NCBI GenBank assembly: GCA_025345505.1
Contig: JANVCC010000049.1
Span: forward strand, 7,841,568 to 7,905,567
From: Todiramphus chloris collaris
Taxonomy: Eukaryota > Chordata > Aves > Coraciiformes > Alcedinidae
Length of the DNA stretch: 64,000 nt
Direction: 5' to 3'
A program made the translations under genes and the position numbers. Below are positions 1 to 11,300 of the stretch, one piece after another. Position 1 is the first letter of the stretch. Every line of letters starts with the position of its first letter. The notes beneath the pieces were generated by a model. The model searched no databases. It was not told the DNA's origin and worked only from the letters and a program-made list of their open reading frames with translations.

Positions 1-904
1 CATCATCCACCCGTTGATTGACTGGATGCTGCTGGGGATACTGGTGTGAACGGTGATGCTGGCCCTTGGGCTGTTGCTCCCACCATCACCTGGCCTTGCG
101 GCAGGGAAGGGCACCCAGTGCCAGGGAAAGGAGAAGTATTTCCATCCCTCAAGCCCCGCTTGCGCTCTGTTAACAAGGATGCTTTACAGATAACTCGCTG
201 CTCTCTGCTGTACCACCGGGTTGCTGTAGGTTAGTGACTTCCTGCCTGTTTGAGACTTTATTTTTTTTCTTTTTAGTTTGTATATTTTTTTTGGAGATTA
301 GGCGTGGTGACAGGATTTCCTTTGGTCTACCGCTTGGACAAAACCTCTCCTGCACGCTGGTATTTTTAACTCTTTGGTAGAGACACACTGTGCTCTCAGC
401 CCGTAGCCAAAGCGGGAGGATTGAGGGCATTAGAGAGATGGACTCTGCTCTCCCTGCCCAAACACAGCAAGCGGAGTGGGAAAGAGAGCAGGTGAAAAAG
501 AAATGCTGGCACTGGCCTTGGGCACATGGTGGAAGACACAGGTCCGCAGGGGAGCCTACCTGAACCCAAGCAGCATTTTGGGGAAGTATAGGAGAGGCAG
601 AGCAGGGTCACATCCAGCTCTGAGTGTCCCAGAGCCTGGGCTGGGCAGAAGAGCAAGGAGGAGGCATCACCCAGTCTCATTTTGGAGAAAGCACCTCCAA
701 TCCCAGGTCCCCGTGATGCCAGATCCAGGCCTTAAACAGAGACCCTCCATCCTGCTCTCCTGCTGAATGCAGGATCCCTTTGGCCTCGTTTCTCACACCA
801 GCTCCCAAATGGCCCCTTTGTGTGACCCACCTCCAGTGGAGGCAGCACCAGCGTTCCTCAAGCAACCGAGTTTGTCTCCAAATGACCGGTAATGTGAAAA
901 AAAA

Positions 905-964
905 GGGGAAAACCCCAAAACCAGCAGCTTAATAAATGGGGAAAACCCCAAAAACAACAGCTGA
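905..964. repeat. direct duplication, about 33-bp period
   Basis: Two diverged copies of GGGGAAAACCCCAAAA plus an AGC-containing tail start at 905 and 938. The core is also self-complementary at its ends (GGGG/CCCC). Confidence 0.7.
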
Positions 965-2013
965 ATCTGTGCAGCCCAAACCACTGCCACAGCTGGGGAC
1001 TCCCTGGAGCTACCCGTTCATGCTGGGCTGCTCCTACCAAACACCCCAGTTCATCACCGTTCCATGGCATGAGCAGCCCCAAACCAAAATGGGAGGAAGA
1101 AGTCTCTCTTGCCCCCAGGAGGGGGGGCATGCAGCACCTTGTTAGGCGTCCTGGAAGAGATGGAGACCCTGCCAATGGGGACCCTGCCCTGAGCAGGAGA
1201 AAGGACCGTCACCAAGCATGGAGTAAGGCTGGCAGCCAGTGCCTAACTGCGAAAGGGGATTGAAAAGTAAAAGACCTCAAAGTAGTTCACAGAGATACTA
1301 AGAAGGCCTCGTCACCCAAGTGGCCACTGTGCAGCCATGCAGCACATGGATGGCCATCCTCCAGCTCCAGCAGCACTGAACTCCAGCATGAGCTGGAAGA
1401 GACCTTGCTTGGAAACTGGCATCGCAACCTTTTTTGAGGAAAAGACCACCAACCCGAAATCTCAATTCTCATGCAAAATTAAAAAAGAAATAAATATGTA
1501 TTTCCCACTGAGCTTAGTGTGTCTTGAGTCATGCAAGCGCCTCTCCCAGCTCTCCCAGCAGCTGCTGCTTGCTCCTGCCTCTGCTCATCCATGACCCCTT
1601 GTGCCAGTCCTGCTGATGTGCTCCATGTATTCCTCACCCTCTCATTCCCTTCTCCCTTCTTTACTCAGAAAGAAGAACAAAAATCAGTTCAGAAACCACA
1701 AAACCCACAGCCCAAGGAGACAGAGAGAGGCCCCGTGCCAAGGGAAAAATCAATGTATTCATGACCTTCAAACTTTCCACGGGGAGAGGAAACCTGCGCC
1801 CACTATGGCATCGGGCAGAGTCTGGGGAGGAGAACAAAGGCACTCAGGAGAAGGCCACAGCTGGATGGTAGCATTCACATCTCCTCCCTCCCACACGCTA
1901 CCTCATGGGCTATTTTTGGCAAGCAAAGGAACAGAGGCAAGAAACAAAAGGCCTGGGAAAGGCAGCATCGTGAGCAGGGGCTGGGTCCGGGCAGGCAGCC
2001 CACGGGCAGGGGA

Positions 2014-2041
2014 GGTGGCAGTTGGCAGTTGGCAGTTGGCA
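2014..2041. repeat. heptamer tandem repeat (GTTGGCA)4
   Basis: Three exact GTTGGCA units at 2021-2041, preceded by one near-match unit GGTGGCA. Confidence 0.85.
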
Positions 2042-4619
2042 TCGCCTGCTCTTGCTGCAGAATGTGTTGAGTTGCTTTAAGCCTATTTTTTCCTCCCCTC
2101 TTGAATTGTTTCCCCCAGGTGTGCATGAAAAGCTATTTCTCCATGCCATTTGAAGCTCCTGGTTCCTTCCTTAGATGATCTGGGATGGAGATCACAGTGG
2201 GTGCTCCTGGCCACCCAAGCTGGGGGGCTGTGGAGGGGTTTCAAGGCTGTGCACTGGTCACGCTTTCCCATCACCCGTGACAAACTGTTTCTGCTCCCAA
2301 AAGTTCTGGGCACCCAAGAATGGCTACGCACACACTCCTTGCAGCTCTCCCCATCTGCTTGCTCCCATCCAGCCTTTTCCTCTGTCTCAAACCATACTGG
2401 TTTGCACAGTCTTTGGTTTCTCCTGTGGCTCCCACCCACACTCCCACCACAGCCGGGCACCTCCACCTCTCCTGCAGAGGTTGTGCCTCTCCAGGCAGTG
2501 CTGCCTCCACAAGCCCAGTCCGCAGGGCCTGGCTGGGTTTTGGCAGCAGCAGGGATGTGGTGGGAACACCTCCACCATGGGAGGTGGTGGCCACCCAGCC
2601 CCTGTGACCCTGTGCATGGCAGCCAGGGCATCCCACCTTCTTCAGAATCCAGCCCTCTGCTCCAAAGTGGAGATGTTCCTGCAGGCTCCATGACCTTAGG
2701 GCAGGCAGAAATAGTCCTCTTCTAGCCAGGTGTCCTAAATCCCCTTAAATTACCCCCCAGCCCTCTGCTCCAGGGGCTCCAGGCCAGTGCTTCACTGCAT
2801 TCCCAGGGCAGGGAGGTCCCTGTTCCCTCTTCCAGCCAAAATGCCCCCGATGCTGCTCGGCCTGGGCCCCTCAACATGTCCCGAGGAGCCGGGTGGAGTG
2901 GCTGCCCCTGGATGCTTTTGTGACTGGCTGTCCCCACTGTGCCCCCAGTGCCACCCCACCACCCTCTTGAGCCTCAGACCCCAAGCAGGACCTCGGGAAA
3001 TCCCAGAGTGGGGCTGAGGAGGGGGAACGGTGTTCAAAGCACACTCATCACCTTCTTAATTCACTCAGGGGAGGGAACAGTAATGTCAAACCGTGCTGCA
3101 AAGCCCAGCTATGGGCACATACAGTCCCCTGGCACATGGGCCTTCTCTGCTTACAAAAAAAGGTGGTTTTAGCTAAATAAATCATTTCTATACATGGTGC
3201 CAGAGTGGCCCATTTCCTGAAAAAAGTTAGGCAGTTTTGGAGGGCAACCAACAAGTACCTATTAAATTATAGTGAAACCAGACTGACTCTGAGCTCTCCT
3301 CTACTGACTTTGGGAGGGGGCCATGGTGGGTACCTGGCACTGCAACGAGCTGTGCAGACACTGCCTTCCTGGCAGTGGTGGCACTCAGGGACTGTGTGAG
3401 GACCAGACCTGCAGCCTGCAGCCAAGCAAACCCTAAGGACTCCCCAAATCTGAAAGCTCTTCCTCTTGCGAACCTCTTGGGGAGTATTTCCAAATGCTTG
3501 CATCCCAACAAGCATGACCTGTGTAAGCAAGTCCTCCAGGCTTGCCAACTTTGACAACTTTAGATGCTTTTAAAAACTGCTGCATCAACATCCCTGTGCC
3601 CTGCTGTTGTTGCTCAGCTCTCCTTCCCTGCAGGCCAAGCTGGAGAAGAGGAGAACCCAGTGTGCACGAAGTGTCACCCAGGTACCCCCTGCCTGAGAGG
3701 GAGTCCTGCCCACCTGCACAGTCCTGCTCTCCTGAAGGTCCAGGAAAAGTGCTTCTGCGGGCACATCCTCACTGAGGACAGCCAGACGATGCTCTGCACA
3801 TGCACCTTGAAGGACTTGGGAAGCAACAGTCGGTCCTGCCATTACAGTGCTTTCCTGGTTCTCCTCCTAGGGTAGGAGGGCTCTCAGGGGAGGAGGTAGG
3901 TCCGACTTTGATGGGGGTGGACAACACCCCTTCCACAGGGGAGTGAAAGAATCCACAAGCAGAGGGTCCTCTATCTGCAGAGGTGGGAGAAGGACAGTCT
4001 GGCGAGTGGATTCAGGTCACCAACGACAGAGCACTGCTGGTGTCCTGCCCGTACTCTGGCTTGACATCAGCAGTGCCCCCCTTGGCCACCCCTCTGAAAC
4101 GAGGCAGCTGTCACCGACTGTGAACACAGCCAAGGCAGTGTCACCCTAAGCAAGAAGTCTGGTTGACTTTCGTAGATAGTTGTGGATGGAAAAAAAGTGT
4201 GTTCTTGAGATAAAGCAGACAGTTAGGGTGGCAATGATGCATCACCAGAAGCTAGCATGCAAGGACAGCTCTCGGCTGATTGATTCCTCTAGAGGAGATG
4301 TTCCTAAGCCTTTTCATGTTTTTCCATTGATGTTTTGTAAGCAGATTAGTACAGGAGATACGTACGAACTTAGCTTGGCTGGAGCACCCTGAGCCATCCT
4401 ACGTTGTTAGGAAAGAAACGTTGATGGTAGAGCTTACTAAATAAAGCCCTTGTGACATAACGGGGACGTGCCACCCTGCCAAGCGCCTGGGACATGGTGG
4501 ACCCAGACCCAAAACACCAGCACCTACCAAACCGTTGGCAACCAAAGAAAAAAGCAAAGTGTAAACAACAGCTTCATACTTTGTTCCATTTGTGTTCTCA
4601 TGGCCCCTTGGCCCTCATT

Positions 4620-4628
4620 AATAAATAA
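4620..4628 (-). promoter_or_regulatory. AU-rich element in the CD40LG 3' UTR
   Basis: On the minus strand this reads TTATTTATT, a full class II AU-rich nonamer, about 127 nt past the CD40LG stop codon. Such elements recruit TTP and HuR family proteins and shorten cytokine mRNA half-life. That it works here is inference from position and motif. I could not find a convincing AATAAA or ATTAAA for CD40LG between 4755 and about 3000. Confidence 0.5.
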
Positions 4629-4754
4629 CAAAATATACAAATTAAGAAACAGGAAAACCAAAGAGGCAGAGGAACATAAATACGGGAAACAGGGAAAGCC
4701 ACTTTGTTCAACAAAACAGAGCTGGACCCCCAGTTCAGGGTGGCTCCCTCCTCG

Positions 4755-5125
4755 CTACAGCTTAAAGATGCCAAAGTAGGTGCTGCCGTGACTGTAGTTC
4801 ACTCGCGTTGAGTCTGTCACGTTGACAAAGACCATGTCACCTTCCCGGAGCTCGAAGACACCTCCCTCCCGGATGGACTGGAGGTCACATTGAGATGTGA
4901 AGTTGCTGTGTGTGTTTAGTCCCTTCAGCAAGAGCCGATCCTCTTCCATGGGGAGATACAAATAAATATAGAGAGTGAAGGGTGCCGAAGTTGCTGCCTT
5001 GGTGCAGAAGCTGACTTGGGAGTAGATGTAGTAGAGCCCTGCTGTCTTCACCTTCAGTTTCCCCTCCTGGTAGGATATCGAGCTGTTGTTCATGGGGCCA
5101 TACATCGTTGTCCTCCACTCTAGCA
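4755..5125 (-). CDS. CD40LG: CD40LG coding exon 6: TNF homology domain and stop
   Basis: The last coding exon encodes residues 154-276, nearly all of the receptor-binding TNF domain, and ends in TAG at 4757-4755. The acceptor is CTTGGCAG. It holds the conserved aromatic strand LYYIYSQVSFC, the C194-C233 pair and the NVT sequon at N255 that is also glycosylated in mammals. Confidence 0.97.
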
Positions 5126-8100
5126 CTGCCAAGGGAAAAGCATGGCAGATGAGCTGGGAGAAGGAGACATCCAGTTTGGCAGGTTGATTCTGGGGGGACA
5201 CCCCACAGACAGTTGGCATGTCTGTGTCTGCTTCATGGTGCGGGGGTGGATCCTGCCCACCCCAGGGGACAGCCAGGGCATGTTTAACCTGTGTTTCACA
5301 TCACTGGCCTTGACACCTTTGAATTGATTATGTGAGCAGAAGAGCATTTTGCTTCCTTCTTCTGACCAAGTGGAACTGCAGTTACTGCGCAGGGCCAAAC
5401 ACCCCATGTCCACCTCTGTAGGGTTGCTATCTCCATGGCTTTTGGTGGCATAGCCTCCAAGCCCTCAGAACACTGCCAAAATGTGCTGCAGCTCCTGCCT
5501 TCAGAAGCACCCATCCCAAGGCAAATAATTTTTCTGAACTGGGTGCTGCCTTTCCTCCAAAGCCCTTTGGCCTCTGGAGAAGGCAAGACTTTACCAAGCA
5601 AGTGAAAAAATAAAAGTCTCTCACTTTCAGTCCCTGATAGGGTGCAGAGCTGGAAGTGTTTTGCATGGCAAGTGCTGCCTCCCACTGCCAGGACCACTGC
5701 CCACACAGACCTGTACTGGGATTGGCTGCATTGCCCTCTCTGTACCGACTCCAGCAGCAGCATCTGCTCATGAGCTGCTGGGAGGACTCTCCTGCTGGAG
5801 CCCGTACACACAAGTCAATACCGTGACCAGAAAGCCACTGGCCAGAGGGGCCAAGCTCAGGAGAGAGCTCAGCCACCCAAGAGGGACTTTAGACCTCTGC
5901 CTTCCCCAGCCTACAGAGACACCTGGGAGAGCGTCAAGGGTGAGCAACCCAGCTCCATGGGCAGTACGGGGTTTGCCTGCCCCAGACCAGAGCCCCAGTC
6001 ACCACGGCGAGGTGGCACGGGGGAGCCATGCGGCCCGTGGTCCATGCCTGTGAATCCCACAAGGATGTTTCTTCTGCTCTTGACTGCTGAGGTACAATGC
6101 CAGCCTGCTTCACAGACTCAACAAGTGCTTCAGCAGGGAGTTTTAAAATGCAGCAAGTTTCTCACTTCTTTGATCTTATCTACCACTGAGCTTTCCACAG
6201 GTAGATTGAGCTCTGGGTGAAATGCTGCGTCAGAGATGGAAAGAGCAGTTGCCGATTACTGGCAGTTACTCCAGAATTAAATCAAACGTGCTCAGATGGT
6301 GAAATGCTCGCCAGATTGAGAGATTGACCTTGCAAACTCTTACTCACTTCAGTAACCCTTGCTTTTGCAGGATGTCCCTTCACTAAGGCTACACTGAGGG
6401 ATGGAGCCGTGAGAGCAACCACGGTCTGTGCAGAGGGATGCACAAACACAAACGGACACGCATGCCTTTCTCAAGCCTAACGTGGCCGTGGCTCTGAATA
6501 GTTGCCTAAATCAATTTGGAGATATCTATGTTGCAATTGTAAAGTCACCAGACAGCCCATTTTGCTACCAGGACCACTACAGGTGAGAAGTTGGTTAGAT
6601 CAGTAGATACAACGGGTCAGCAGCCACCCCAGCAAGATACGTCCAGGAGAACAGAAGTGTTGTGCTTTGAGCCCCACACACAAGTTGGCTTCCTTGAATA
6701 CAAAGAGGAATGCTTTTTAACTCCTAAAAACCACTAAAAACAAAGCCAATGTGATGCATCTAGGAAGGCATAGATAAGGCTACTGAAGACAGCCAGCATG
6801 GGATGTGTGAGCCCTGCATGGCACTGGTGCACGTGGTGACATGGCTCCTGGGAGGTTTGCTGTGCGCTGGGGATGTGCTTTCTCGCTGGAGGTGTATCAT
6901 CCCTCTCTCTGCCCTCACAGAGCCATGGGGCAGGACTGGGGGGTCTGCTGCGGGAAGCACACTGCCAAGGGAGTGCTGAGCAGGTCTGTCTTACCTGAGA
7001 CTGCCTTGGTGCTCTTCTGACCTGCCAGGTGGGCTGCAATCGGCTGCCTCTTCTCCACTGCAATTTGGAAAGGCTGTCGTTATTGATGGCTTGGCACCCG
7101 CTGTCCCCCCCAGGCAGCAGAGCTCCTCTGCAGGGACCACATCATCTCCCACCCTTGGTATTGTTCTATGTGCCAAATCCATTGCAGAGATGCAGTCTCC
7201 AAAGTCCCTCCCCAGCACTGAGTTAGGCAGGATCCGGTCTCTGCTCAGCAAAGACACTCAGTTGCCTTCAAGGTGGAGCCTCTGAGGGATAAAGCCCACG
7301 AGGAGACTGTGCCACCTTGCCTGCTGTGGGAAGAAGACCTGGATATGCCCACCCCTTACCTGGCAAGAATGTCTCGTTCTTGTGCATTGAACGGGGATGC
7401 TCACGGTGCTCAAGGCCTGCAATGCAAAAAGGCCACAGATTTAATTTCTGGTTCATTTTCATCGGCTTCAGACAACGTGGCTCTCAGAGCCACCTGCCCT
7501 GGTGAGACTGCCATGCCTGGTGCCCCCCTCTGCCAGCCCCATGCACAGTCCTACCCCCCATGGGGATGCTCCGCATCCCGGCCCCATCCCAGGCCTCCGT
7601 GCTGTGCCTTGGGGCACCAGAAGGCTGTTGCAGGGTGAAGGAAACCACTTCCCAGGCCAAGCTACTCCTCCTGCCCCTGGCAAGCCACGGAGGCACTGGT
7701 GCCATAAGGAAACTCACCTCTCTGCATTTCAAACTTGGGCTGCTCCTTGCTGGCTTCCCTGTCCTGTAACAACAGAAAAAACATGTCTATGTGTTTAAAG
7801 ATGTAAAAATCAATAATTTTGAAAGCTTCTGTGTAAACAACGTTCCGGCCACTGCTCAGGTTGGTGCTGTTTGGTCCTGACAGCCCTGTCAGCATCATAT
7901 ATGGCCATGGGCTGAGTGGCTGATTTTGGCAGGGCTTTTACAGGGTTTGTGATCTTAGGTTTTATGCAATTAAAATGATGTCATGGGGAAAGTTTAATTG
8001 AAAAAAAAAAAAAAAAGAAACAAATAAACATCTCCTTTTCATTTAAAACCATGCCACAGCGCCGTGCTGTAGATGCTATGGGCATGTCCCTGTCCCTACA

Positions 8101-11030
8101 AGGGTGAGTTGCTGAGCAAGATCCATCTCAGACACAATTTTCTGTTGGGTACTGATGAAAACCTGAAGGTTTAGCTGAGAGATTTGATGTTATTGGTCAT
8201 TGGTAACAAGGAAGAATGCTCATCTCCTTCCTGCTCTGGCCAACACAGCCCCTTCTAAATAGCTAATTCAAGGGCTGACCAGACTGAGAGCATCTCACCC
8301 CTGGCTGGGCAGCCTTCAGACACTCCAGGAGGACACTGCAATGCAGGCTGGCTCTTTTTCACCCAAACGTGAGTAGCTGCTACATCTGCCAGAGGTGCCA
8401 TCCCTGAGTCCATGGGGTGGCATTTGCACAGCATCCTTCTCCTTGCTGGCCGACAAGAGCCGTGCCACCTGGCCCAAGCCCCGCACACGCAGTGCCACGT
8501 GCACAAACTGGGTGTAAAAGTGCTCCCAGTAGCAGCTGGCCACCAGCAACCTCACAGCCACTCAGCCCAGGATCTGAGCGAGGTGCCAGACAGAAAACGA
8601 ATGTTTTTTAGAGAGCAAAGCCAGGGTGGCTGCAGCTCCATCCCTTCCACCATGAACCCTAATCGTCCCTCAGCATGTTGCAGCTGGACATACTCTGATC
8701 CAGACCACGCTGAGAAAATAATGGATGAGTAGTTTCAGTTATATCAGTATGGTGTAAAAAGACCACAGTGTAAAAAAGGGCATGTGCTACCCAGCCCTAA
8801 GGTGAAGAACACCTACAGCTTTTTGCCAAAAAACAAAGCTTGGGTGAAGCTGTGTGTGTGCCTGGGACCCCCCCCTCCACCTTCAGTGGGGTCTTTAGCT
8901 GCCTGACAGCAGTGTACCTTGCACTGGAGGTCCTGGAAGCCCTTTAAAATCTTTTCACAGTCCAATAATGTCGACTTCTGACCTTCTGCCGTCTGACATT
9001 TCTGTACTTTCCTCAGGAAGATGTAATCTTCATTTAAGCTCAACACCTCTTCCATCTGCCGGTGAGAAGAGAGCGTGAACGGGATGTTAGTGGGCAACTT
9101 GCAGTGACTGTCAGAGGAGTCACATTGTGTTCCTGGCAGTGATAAACAGCAGCCTGGAAGGCTCAGGGTCAGTTGTTCAGCATGGAGACAAGGTGGGCAG
9201 ACACACTGTGGGTACCAAGCGCTGCCGCCAGCCACCCGGCACAGCATCTGCACCCACAGCCGCCGGGAACTGCAGCCGTGGGCTGACCCTGGTTGGGTGT
9301 GCTGGATGAGAGGAGCATTGCTCAGGATCCCTTCCTGTTTTCTATCACCTTGATAAGGAATTTAGATTTCTCACTCTGCCTTTTCCAAAAGGCAGCTGGC
9401 AAATATGCACCTGCCTGCATTTACAGACAGCAGCCCAGGAATCTCAGCGAATGGCTCAGGGCTCACTGCTGCTGCCCAGGGGTCTCAGCAAGCAGCTGGG
9501 ATGCTTGCTCAGCCCCACACTTCCCTGCCTATGCAGGGTGGCTTTCCATTTTTTCAGACAGTTTATTGACTAAAACAGCTGCCAAGAGACCAAGATGACT
9601 TGTGGGCTGGAGCTGACTTCTGCCAAGAGCTTCAGATTTAAAAACTAGGATAAAAAAACAAAATACAGAAAGCCTAAAAAAATAAATACCAATTTTTAAA
9701 AATACTCTTTTTTTAACTTTTTTTTTTAAATTATTATTATTATTTTTGTGAAAACCTAACATTGAACTAAAGAGTAAAGAGAAGTGCAGACACGGGGACA
9801 CACAGGCTGGCAGAGCGCTCAGCGCAGGTGGCACTGGGGTGCGGAGGGTCAGGTTTGAAGCCCTGCCGCAAGCTCTGAAGGCAGCTGAGATTCTCCTGCC
9901 ACCCTTGACCACATTTCAGGCACCTCTGATCCTGTGCCACAGTCCCGTCAGTCACATCTTGCTCCCCTGGGGACCCTCTACTCACTCCTTCATCCCAGGC
10001 TGCAACCTCCATGCAGCAAAGTCCCCATACATCCCTCTGACTTTAAGCCCTCTCAGGTCTGCTCTCCACCCTTGAAGATCAGAAGTCACCCACTTAAATT
10101 TCAATTTAAATTGAGACAACATGTTTAAAAGTCAGTAATGATGATCTTGTATCTCATAAGGAGAACACATTCTGGGTTTTAGACCCATTTCATTTTTGTA
10201 GCTGGTTGTCTTTACTGGTTTGGGGGAAAGTAGCTTTAGATCAGTGATTTTCAGCATCATGTGTTGCAGCTGCAGTCATGACAACCTCAAAACCAGCTTT
10301 TCAGTTTTTAACGTTTTGGTAAATATTGCCCCAAGTATGGGACAGGATCACTGATACTGTGTCTCTTCTGCAAAAGGCAAAGTACTCAGATCCACTCTTT
10401 CCTTTCCAAAGAGAAAGACAGCACCTGAAGTGGTTGGTAAAATTCATACATGCAAATGCTAAAAAAGATTTGGTTTCTGGACCCTGCTATCCTCACGGTT
10501 AGTGTCACAGTGCTGCCAAGTGCTACGGCACCAGAAAAACCACCAAAGAGCCTAAAATAGCTACTTGTGGGTTTAAGCCACACTCTCCTCTCCCCAGACT
10601 GGCCATTGGCTGCCAGGTTTGCTATGAACAGCTCTTCTTGATTGATCCATTCTCAGTTTGTTAATGAAGAAGACAGATCTCTATTTCCACGTATAGCTTA
10701 GTAGCAAATAAAAGCAGAAATGAGAACATGAGTGTAATGAATGCCACTCCTGCATCCATCCAATGGCCAGCATCACTTTCTACCATGTTTATCCTTTTGG
10801 TGAGCACACCTTGCTATGGCTGAAGGCAAATCACATTAGCAATCCAGCTGAGACAACCTTATTTCTCCACTTACCTTATCCATCTTCATGTGAAGATACA
10901 AACAGAAGAGTACGGTCCCAATCGTCTGTGCTACAATAAATACAGCGAGGAAGCCCATGAACATTTTCATGGTGCTGGGAGAGGTGCTGCTGATGGGTCG
11001 GGGTGTCGCAGGACTGTAGGGTTCGTTCAT
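4755..11030 (-). CDS. CD40LG: CD40 ligand (CD154, TNFSF5), six coding exons
   Basis: Type II membrane cytokine of the TNF superfamily; on activated T cells it binds CD40 on B cells and antigen-presenting cells, driving class switching and germinal-centre responses. Coding segments are 11030-10875, 9055-8918, 7763-7718, 7416-7360, 7057-6995 and 5125-4755, all with AG/GT borders and consistent phases, giving 276 aa (human about 261). Residues 1-22 are cytoplasmic, about 23-46 form the single membrane anchor, a stalk follows, and the TNF homology domain starts near residue 137. Family marks are the QPIAAHLAG strand, LYYIYSQVSFC, GGVFEL and VFVNVTD, ending in FGIFKL. C194 and C233 match the conserved disulphide pair. 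N-glycosylation sequons fall at N127, N166, N167, N228, N255 and N263. The gene is complete, with no in-frame stop. One exon (7416-7360) has no counterpart in the human gene. Identity is secure; the species-level sequence is not assigned. Confidence 0.96.
6995..7057 (-). CDS. CD40LG: CD40LG coding exon 5: start of the TNF domain
   Basis: This is a 63-nt exon, phase 1 at both ends, encoding VEKRQPIAAHLAGQKSTKAVS. The PIAAHLAG core is the first beta strand of the TNF homology domain, comparable to human PQIAAHV. The acceptor AATTGCAG ends at 7058 and the donor GTAAGA starts at 6994. Its frame joins exon 4 and exon 6 without a break. Confidence 0.92.
7360..7416 (-). CDS. CD40LG: CD40LG coding exon 4: additional stalk exon
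   Basis: This is a 57-nt exon, phase 1 at both ends, behind a good acceptor (pyrimidine-rich TTTTTGCATTGCAG) and before the donor GTAAGG. It encodes G114 to P132, including LEHREHPRSMHKNETFLP with a KNETF glycosylation sequon at N127. In mammals the sequence passes directly from exon 3 to the segment encoded here by exon 5, so this exon is extra relative to them. No transcript evidence is visible; support is the splice sites, the matching phase and the open frame. Confidence 0.82.
7718..7763 (-). CDS. CD40LG: CD40LG coding exon 3: short stalk exon
   Basis: The exon is 46 nt and encodes DREASKEQPKFEMQR plus one base of the next codon. The acceptor TTACAG precedes it and the donor GTGAGT follows at 7717. 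The FEMQ motif matches human exon 3. It ends in phase 1. Confidence 0.93.
8918..9055 (-). CDS. CD40LG: CD40LG coding exon 2: stalk
   Basis: The exon covers 46 codons (residues 53-98), from MEEVLSLNEDYIFLRK to LQCK. The acceptor CAG lies at 9058-9056 and the donor GTACAC starts at 8917. It is phase 0 at both ends. It matches the extracellular stalk that in mammals carries the EDFVFMK segment. Confidence 0.95.
10875..11030 (-). CDS. CD40LG: CD40LG coding exon 1: cytoplasmic tail and membrane anchor
   Basis: This exon encodes residues 1-52. The ATG at 11030-11028 is chosen because MNEPYSPATPRP is the expected CD40L N-terminus; the upstream in-frame codons back to 11240 have no family resemblance and are 5' UTR. 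A hydrophobic run (FMGFLAVFIVAQTIG and onward) supplies the signal anchor. The exon ends in Asp-Lys, followed by the donor GTAAG at 10874, phase 0. Confidence 0.96.
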
Positions 11031-11254
11031 CTTCTGTGCACGTTGCTGGGGCTCCTTCAAATGCACTGCTTGCAAGTAGCATGAGAACTGTTGTGTGAGC
11101 ACCCGCTGCTCAAGGGATACAGGTTGCAGCAACCTACACTTCCTGGAAAAAACTCTTCGTAGTGGGTAGGTTTGTTCACTACCGTCTCCCACAACAAAAA
11201 AAAAAAGTTGCTTAGACTTTCTTCTCTGCTGTACTTCCATGTTTTTCCTACCGT

Positions 11255-11300
11255 CCTACCAGAAGCAGAGAGAGGTTCTTATTCCATATATTCATATTTG
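11255..11300 (-). promoter_or_regulatory. possible CD40LG core promoter (TATA-like)
   Basis: The minus-strand text around 11300-11280 reads GAATATATGGAATAAG, a TATA-like run about 260 nt upstream of the CD40LG ATG. Between it and the ATG, GGAAAA-type motifs (11144-11152) could serve NFAT, which drives CD40LG in mammals. Both motifs are short and the start site is not established. Confidence 0.25.

Larger units (their letters stand above)
1..4600. other. CD40LG 3' flank, no gene recognised
   Basis: This is GC-moderate sequence with many short chance ORFs on both strands and none resembling a known family. In mammals ARHGEF6 lies tail-to-tail with CD40LG here, so its plus-strand 3' UTR could enter at the left edge; an AATAAA at 1489-1494 (plus) is compatible but proves nothing. 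Small repeats are listed separately. Confidence 0.5.

Noticed and set aside
2083-2691. 202-codon minus-strand ORF in the CD40LG 3' flank
   Set aside because: The translation is Trp/Gly/Pro-rich with no family resemblance, overlaps ORFs of similar length on the other strand, and lies in GC-rich DNA where such frames arise by chance.
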